A stretch of 9,550 nucleotides of DNA from Candidatus Avimonoglobus intestinipullorum (GTDB lineage: Bacteria > Bacillota > Clostridia > UBA1381): assembly GCA_018714645.1 (NCBI GenBank), contig DVND01000021.1, positions 1-9,550 on the forward strand, in the 5' to 3' direction. A model generated the notes under the pieces. It had not been told where the DNA came from and did not search any database. It saw only the letters and a program-made list of their open reading frames with translations. Shown piece by piece: positions 6,679 through 9,550 of the stretch (positions are counted from its first letter, which is position 1; each line of letters begins with the position of its first letter). The position numbers and the translations under genes are program-made.

Positions 6679-7386
6679 ATGGATTTGGCGCATACAACGT
6701 GGAATGCCGGTACATATCAGCAGTTCTTCACATACCTGCAAAGCCTCGGCGAAGCAGATTACAAAGCCTTTAACGACGCCCTGATCCCCGGCACGCCCCA
6801 TACCTTCGGCATCCGCATCCCGGCGCTCCGGCGGCTTGCAAAGGAGATTTTGAAGGGCGATTACGGGCAATACCTGCTTTTGAAAAAAGGTGATTATCAC
6901 GAAGAGGTCATCATCGAGGGCTTGGTGATGGCGGGCGTGCGGTGCGGTTATGCGCAGATGCTGGGCTATATGAAGGCGTTCACAGATAAAATTTATAACT
7001 GGGCGATTTGTGACACGGTGTCGTTTAAGGGCGTCAAAAAGCACCGGGAGGAATTTATCGCCGATGTGGACTGGTTTATCGATCATAAAAACCCCTGGGC
7101 GGTGCGGTTCGGCTTCGGCGCGCTGATGGCGTTTTACCTGGATGATGCATATATTGATACGGTGCTGGAGAAGGTGGAACGCATAGACAGCGATTTTTAC
7201 TACGTGCAGATGATGCAGGCATGGCTGTTGGCAACGGCCTTTGCAAAATGCCGTCCGCAGACGCTGGCGTTTTTGGAGCGCGGGCCCATGAACGCCGTCA
7301 CCACGAATATGGCTGTCCGCAAAATCCGCGAATCCCTGCGGATTCCTAAAGAAGATAAAGAATTGGCGCTCCAATTCAAAAAATAA
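6679..7386 (+). CDS. DNA alkylation repair protein, AlkD-like HEAT-repeat glycosylase
   Basis: A 235-residue all-helical protein of the AlkC/AlkD family, which excises positively charged alkylated bases such as 3-methyladenine and 7-methylguanine without flipping the base. By alignment from memory with Bacillus cereus AlkD, the key residues are kept: W108 and D112 in the NWAICDTVS segment (107-115), R143 in NPWAVRFGFG (138-147), and W182 in MMQAWLLA (178-185). Length fits the family (about 220-240). The start is the ATG at 6679 with GGGAGGG 4-5 bases upstream. A longer in-frame ATG at 6598 would translate the two hairpins and has no ribosome binding site. It sits directly after the kdgK terminator, so it needs read-through or its own promoter. 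It ends in its own terminator. Confidence 0.92.
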   Translation: MDLAHTTWNAGTYQQFFTYLQSLGEADYKAFNDALIPGTPHTFGIRIPALRRLAKEILKGDYGQYLLLKKGDYHEEVIIEGLVMAGVRCGYAQMLGYMKAFTDKIYNWAICDTVSFKGVKKHREEFIADVDWFIDHKNPWAVRFGFGALMAFYLDDAYIDTVLEKVERIDSDFYYVQMMQAWLLATAFAKCRPQTLAFLERGPMNAVTTNMAVRKIRESLRIPKEDKELALQFKK

Positions 7387-7415
7387 AACCATGCAAGCAG
7401 CGCTTGCATGGTTTT
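7385..7415. terminator. Bidirectional intrinsic terminator between the alkD-like and PHP genes
   Basis: A perfect 14-bp stem (7385-7398 with 7402-7415; core CCATGCAAGC/GCTTGCATGG) has a 3-base loop. A run of T on the right and a run of A on the left give U-tracts on both strands. It overlaps the TAA of the alkD-like gene (7384-7386) and also ends the convergent PHP gene. Confidence 0.9.
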
Positions 7416-7426
7416 AAAGTTTTCAG

Positions 7427-7469
7427 CCGCCTGTTTCAAAAGGCGGTGGGGCGCAGGGGGCGAAGCCCC
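7427..7469. repeat. Pair of short G+C-rich palindromes in the alkD-PHP spacer
   Basis: Two hairpins lie one after the other: CCGCCT (7427-7432) with AGGCGG (7441-7446), and GGGGC (7457-7461) with GCCCC (7465-7469) around a GAA loop. They lie between the shared terminator and the stop of the PHP gene (7474). The layout recalls short interspersed palindromic repeats seen between genes in many high-GC Clostridia, but only one copy is in view. They are not the same sequence as the palindromes at 9273-9329. Confidence 0.45.
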
Positions 7470-7473
7470 GCTG

Positions 7474-8121
7474 TCATATGGAAACCAGCGGGATATTTAA
7501 ATCCTGCAATAACGCATGGGCGCGCCGGAGTTTTTGGGCGTTATAGCCGCATACCGCATGGGTGTCGGAGCCGACGCTCATCGGGACGCCGGCGGCAGCG
7601 GCGCGCTGCTGCTTTTCGCGGTTTGTGAGGAAGTCGTAGTAGTAGTCGTAGTTGCCGGAGGTGTTCAGCTCCCAGAACAGGCGCTCCCGCCGCATCAGCT
7701 GCAGCATGTCCACACCGTAGCGGGCAGACAGGGCAAAAATATCCGTGTGCGCCAGGCCGCAGGGGACGGTGAACAGCCGCCGCCATTCGATAAATTCATA
7801 TAGATCCATGCCGGAGGGGCTGTCCAGGCTTTCAAACAGGCAGAAATCCAGCTTGGCGCACTGGGCGGGGAACAGGTCGTCCGGCTTTGGCCGCGTGCCG
7901 ACCTCCAGCCCACACAGCACCCGGATGCGCTTGGCATACGTCCTTTTGAGCGTTTCGATTTTTTCATAATACGCCCACAAATTTGTGCCGATGCTGAATT
8001 GGTGGTCGGTAATGCCGACGGCGGCAACGCCGTGAGCGATGGCGTTTTCGATGACAGCCTCCGGCGTATCGGAACCGTCATAGCTGAAGGTTGTGTGGTT
8101 GTGCATATCCATGATGTACAA
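7474..8121 (-). CDS. PHP-domain metal-dependent phosphoesterase
   Basis: A 215-residue stand-alone PHP domain, a family of trinuclear-metal phosphoesterases that includes histidinol phosphatase HisK/HisJ and nucleotide or nucleic-acid phosphatases. The metal ligand motifs are all visible: H7-N-H9 in MDMHNHT, D15 with G16, ITDH (37-40), E73 in CGLEVG, H125 in GLAHTD, and D186-T-H188 in VGSDTHAV. I favour the TTG at 8121: GGAGG stands 8 bases before it and it gives the usual 'MYIxDxHxHT' beginning. The ATG at 8112 is 17 bases from that site. A long frame to 8592 is ruled out because it would run across galE. No histidine-biosynthesis genes are nearby, so the phosphorylated substrate is open. 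It converges on the alkD-like gene and diverges from galE. Confidence 0.87.
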   Translation of the reverse strand: MYIMDMHNHTTFSYDGSDTPEAVIENAIAHGVAAVGITDHQFSIGTNLWAYYEKIETLKRTYAKRIRVLCGLEVGTRPKPDDLFPAQCAKLDFCLFESLDSPSGMDLYEFIEWRRLFTVPCGLAHTDIFALSARYGVDMLQLMRRERLFWELNTSGNYDYYYDFLTNREKQQRAAAAGVPMSVGSDTHAVCGYNAQKLRRAHALLQDLNIPLVSI

Positions 8122-8152
8122 AAAAACCGCCTCCCCGATTGAATTTATATCT

Positions 8153-8181
8153 AATATACCACAATTGTCCCAAAAACGCAA
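8153..8181 (-). promoter_or_regulatory. Promoter of the PHP gene
   Basis: On the minus strand TTGCGT (8176-8181) lies 17 bases from TATATT (8153-8158). The start would fall near 8146, giving a leader of about 25 bases to the TTG codon. Its -35 box lies only 7 bases from the galE -35 box, so the two polymerases would compete or share a regulator. Confidence 0.65.
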
Positions 8182-8224
8182 ATGCACCTTGCAAAAAAGG
8201 GGAAAATGGGGTATACTACAATTG
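8155..8224 (+). repeat. Direct repeat TATACyACAATTG across the divergent promoters
   Basis: TATACCACAATTG (8155-8167) and TATACTACAATTG (8212-8224) match at 12 of 13 bases and lie 57 bases apart, in the same orientation. The left copy overlaps the PHP -10 box and part of its spacer; the right copy covers the galE -10 box and start point. This could be a pair of operators for one regulator, or chance in A+T-rich promoter DNA. Confidence 0.4.
8189..8217 (+). promoter_or_regulatory. Promoter of galE
   Basis: TTGCAA (8189-8194), a 17-base spacer and TATACT (8212-8217) form a good sigma-A-type promoter. Transcription would start near 8224, about 27 bases before the galE ATG, with AAAGGA (8235-8240) as the ribosome binding site. 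Confidence 0.75.
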
Positions 8225-8250
8225 AATCTGGATGAAAGGATGGAAGTTGA

Positions 8251-9264
8251 ATGAAAATTTTGGTCACCGGCGGCGCCGGATATATCGGGAGCCACACCTG
8301 CGTAGAGCTGCTTAACGCGGGGTATGAGATTGTGGTGCTGGATAATTTGTGTAATTCCAATGAAAAAGCGCTGGAGGTCGTGAAGCGGATCACGGGGAAG
8401 GAGTTCCCGTTTTATCAGGTGGATTTGCTGGACTATGAAGCCACAAACCGGGTGTTCGAGGAGCATAAAATTGATTCCGTCATCCACTTTGCCGGCCTGA
8501 AGGCGGTGGGGGAATCGACGCAGATCCCGCTGCGCTATTATCACAACAACATCACGGGGACGCTGAACCTGGTGGACATCATGGAAAAGCACGGCGTGTA
8601 TAATATTGTATTTTCCTCTTCGGCGACGGTGTACGGCATGCCGGAAACGGTGCCGATTTTAGAGGATTTCCCCCTGTCAACCACCAACCCTTACGGTTCC
8701 ACGAAGCTGATGATCGAAACCATTTTGCAGGACGTCTACAAGGCGAACAACAAGTGGTCTGTGACGCTTTTGCGGTATTTTAACCCAATCGGCGCGCATG
8801 AGAGCGGCGACCTGGGCGAGGATCCCAAGGGCATCCCCAACAACCTGCTGCCGTACGTGGCGCAGGTGGCGGTGGGCCGGCTGGAATACGTGCACGTGTT
8901 CGGCAACGATTACCCCACCAAGGACGGCACCGGCGTGCGGGATTACATCCATGTGGTGGATCTGGCGCTGGGGCACTTGAAGGCGCTGGAGAAAAAGTCC
9001 GGTGCGGCGGGCGTGCACATTTACAATCTGGGCACAGGCAACGGCTATTCGGTGCTGGACGTCATCCACGCTTTTGAAAAGGCCTGCGGGAAAAAGCTGG
9101 ACTACCGCATCGAAGGGCGGCGCCCCGGGGACATTGCGGAGTGTTACGCGGATCCGTCCAAAGCGAAGCGGGAGCTGGGCTGGGAAGCCACGCGCGGCAT
9201 CGACGAGATGTGTGCGGACAGCTGGCGGTGGCAGTCCAAGCATCCCAACGGGTTTAACGGGTAA
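8251..9264 (+). CDS. galE: UDP-glucose 4-epimerase
   Basis: A 337-residue short-chain dehydrogenase/reductase enzyme that interconverts UDP-glucose and UDP-galactose using tightly bound NAD+, for the Leloir pathway and for supplying galactosyl donors. It has the N-terminal NAD-binding GGAGYIGSH (7-15), D31 for the adenosine ribose (VVLDNL), the catalytic S124 in FSSSATVYG (121-129) and the Y148-GST-K152 pair. The substrate-domain segments RYFNPIGAH (175-183), IPNNLLPYV (195-203) and DGTGVRDYIHVVDLA (225-239) also match. Length and motifs match E. coli GalE closely, with no truncation. The ATG at 8251 is 10 bases from AAAGGA and there is no better start. It is transcribed alone from its own promoter, with no galK or galT beside it, so a role in glycan precursor supply is as likely as galactose use. 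Confidence 0.96.
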   Translation: MKILVTGGAGYIGSHTCVELLNAGYEIVVLDNLCNSNEKALEVVKRITGKEFPFYQVDLLDYEATNRVFEEHKIDSVIHFAGLKAVGESTQIPLRYYHNNITGTLNLVDIMEKHGVYNIVFSSSATVYGMPETVPILEDFPLSTTNPYGSTKLMIETILQDVYKANNKWSVTLLRYFNPIGAHESGDLGEDPKGIPNNLLPYVAQVAVGRLEYVHVFGNDYPTKDGTGVRDYIHVVDLALGHLKALEKKSGAAGVHIYNLGTGNGYSVLDVIHAFEKACGKKLDYRIEGRRPGDIAECYADPSKAKRELGWEATRGIDEMCADSWRWQSKHPNGFNG

Positions 9265-9272
9265 GGGGACGC

Positions 9273-9329
9273 GGCTTTCTTGAAAGAAAGCCTGGCAAAG
9301 AACGTTCGGCCGGAACGCTTGCGTTCTGG
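9273..9329. repeat. Tandem palindromes downstream of galE
   Basis: Two inverted repeats fill the spacer between galE and its terminator. A 20-base palindrome built on GGCTTTCTT/AAGAAAGCC occupies 9273-9292. CCGGAACGC (9310-9318) pairs with GCGTTCTGG (9321-9329) with one G-U and a 2-base nominal loop. Neither has an adjoining U-tract. They look like a short intergenic palindromic element rather than part of either gene. Confidence 0.5.
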
Positions 9330-9336
9330 AGGATAT

Positions 9337-9366
9337 AAAAACAGCGGGTTTATGCCCGCTGTTTTT
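9337..9366. terminator. Bidirectional intrinsic terminator between galE and the six-cysteine protein gene
   Basis: AAAAACAGCGGG (9337-9348) pairs with CCCGCTGTTTTT (9355-9366), a 12-bp stem with loop TTTATG. A-run and T-run flanks give U-tracts in both directions. The TAA of the minus-strand gene (9350-9352) lies in the loop. Confidence 0.88.
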
Positions 9367-9520
9367 TCGGTTTTGGTTTTTTTACAAAATCGACGCACGC
9401 CTCCCGCTCCGCAAACGTACACGTCCGCAGGGGCCATATGCAGCATCCACGATCCCCCTCTACAGCCCTATACCGTTTACAATCCTTGCATTTCCATTGT
9501 TTTTCACTATGTTTATCCAT
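9350..9520 (-). CDS. Small six-cysteine protein, hypothetical
   Basis: A 56-residue basic protein that I do not recognise. Its cysteines are at 11, 14, 26, 27, 34 and 42, in the pattern CxxC-(11)-CC-(6)-C-(7)-C, which could bind zinc or an iron-sulfur cluster. The beginning QWKCKDCKRY looks like a zinc-ribbon knuckle. The tail FVKKPKPKKQRA is strongly positive. No signal peptide or membrane helix is seen, so it is probably cytosolic. The start is the ATG at 9520, because a very strong GGAGGTGA lies 4 bases upstream; an in-frame ATG at 9538 overlaps that site. The gene ends inside the loop of the shared terminator. The excellent ribosome binding site and the exact fit to the terminator support a real gene despite its size. 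Its promoter would lie near or past the right edge. Confidence 0.75.
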   Translation of the reverse strand: MDKHSEKQWKCKDCKRYRAVEGDRGCCIWPLRTCTFAEREACVDFVKKPKPKKQRA

Positions 9521-9550
9521 TTTATCACCTCCATACAAATAATAATATTA

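Noticed and set aside
5314..7392. A 692-codon open frame on the minus strand opposite eda, kdgK and the alkD-like gene
   Set aside because: It is antisense to three genes with complete family motifs and good ribosome binding sites. Its translation is rich in His, Arg and Gln as expected from the complement of G+C-rich coding DNA, with no recognisable domain.
7427..7469. CRISPR-like or mobile-element ends formed by the G+C-rich palindromes
   Set aside because: There is no repeat-spacer periodicity, no transposase, no target-site duplication, and only one copy in the window.
8122..8592. N-terminal extension of the PHP frame to 372 codons
   Set aside because: The extra residues overlap the promoters and the first third of galE on the other strand, and lack PHP homology. 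The domain begins at the TTG/ATG near 8121.
9144..9446. A 100-codon minus-strand frame covering the galE end and the terminator
   Set aside because: It overlaps the 3' end of galE and crosses a strong terminator. The neighbouring frame at 9350-9520 has the ribosome binding site and the cysteine pattern.

Overview
This is a gene-dense chromosomal window of ordinary bacterial housekeeping and accessory metabolism. Strong AGGAGG-type ribosome binding sites, A/T-rich sigma-A-like promoters between G+C-rich genes, a DUF975 membrane protein, and KDPG aldolase and KDG kinase of the Gram-positive type suggest a fairly high-GC anaerobic Bacillota such as a gut Clostridia/Oscillospiraceae-like organism. 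That placement is an inference from style; no rRNA or marker gene is present.

Layout. (1) Positions 1-136 hold the end of an A+T-rich GNAT acetyltransferase gene on the + strand, converging through a 13-bp-stem terminator (177-205) on a four-gene minus-strand operon. (2) That operon reads right to left from about 3845 to 204: polyisoprenyl-phosphate-type family 2 glycosyltransferase, thioredoxin reductase (trxB), imidazolonepropionase-like amidohydrolase, and a second GNAT acetyltransferase, with gaps of only 4 to 14 bases. (3) A divergent promoter region (about 3829-3968) also drives a + strand operon: a DUF975 membrane protein, KDPG/KHG aldolase (eda) and 2-keto-3-deoxygluconate kinase (kdgK), ending in hairpins and a terminator (6598-6667). 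(4) An AlkD-like DNA glycosylase gene follows, its start only 12 bases past that terminator, and ends in a perfect 14-bp bidirectional terminator. (5) A minus-strand PHP-family phosphoesterase and a + strand UDP-glucose 4-epimerase (galE) diverge from back-to-back promoters at 8153-8217. (6) galE converges, through a palindrome-rich spacer and a shared terminator, on a small six-cysteine protein at 9350-9520.

How the genes work together. KdgK phosphorylates 2-keto-3-deoxygluconate and Eda splits the resulting KDPG to pyruvate and glyceraldehyde-3-phosphate, so this pair is the last part of hexuronate/pectin or Entner-Doudoroff-type sugar breakdown. GalE supplies UDP-galactose/UDP-glucose for the Leloir pathway and for surface glycans, and could indirectly feed glycosylation of the kind the membrane glycosyltransferase takes part in. 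The other genes (trxB, amidohydrolase, GNATs, alkD, PHP) have no obvious common theme.

I see no defence system, CRISPR array, transposase, phage gene, tRNA or rRNA. Nothing here amounts to a clearly new biological system. The observations most worth checking are the alkD leader, the direct repeat covering the PHP/galE promoters, the changed NADPH-site motif in TrxB, the six-cysteine miniprotein, and the sharp composition change at the left edge.
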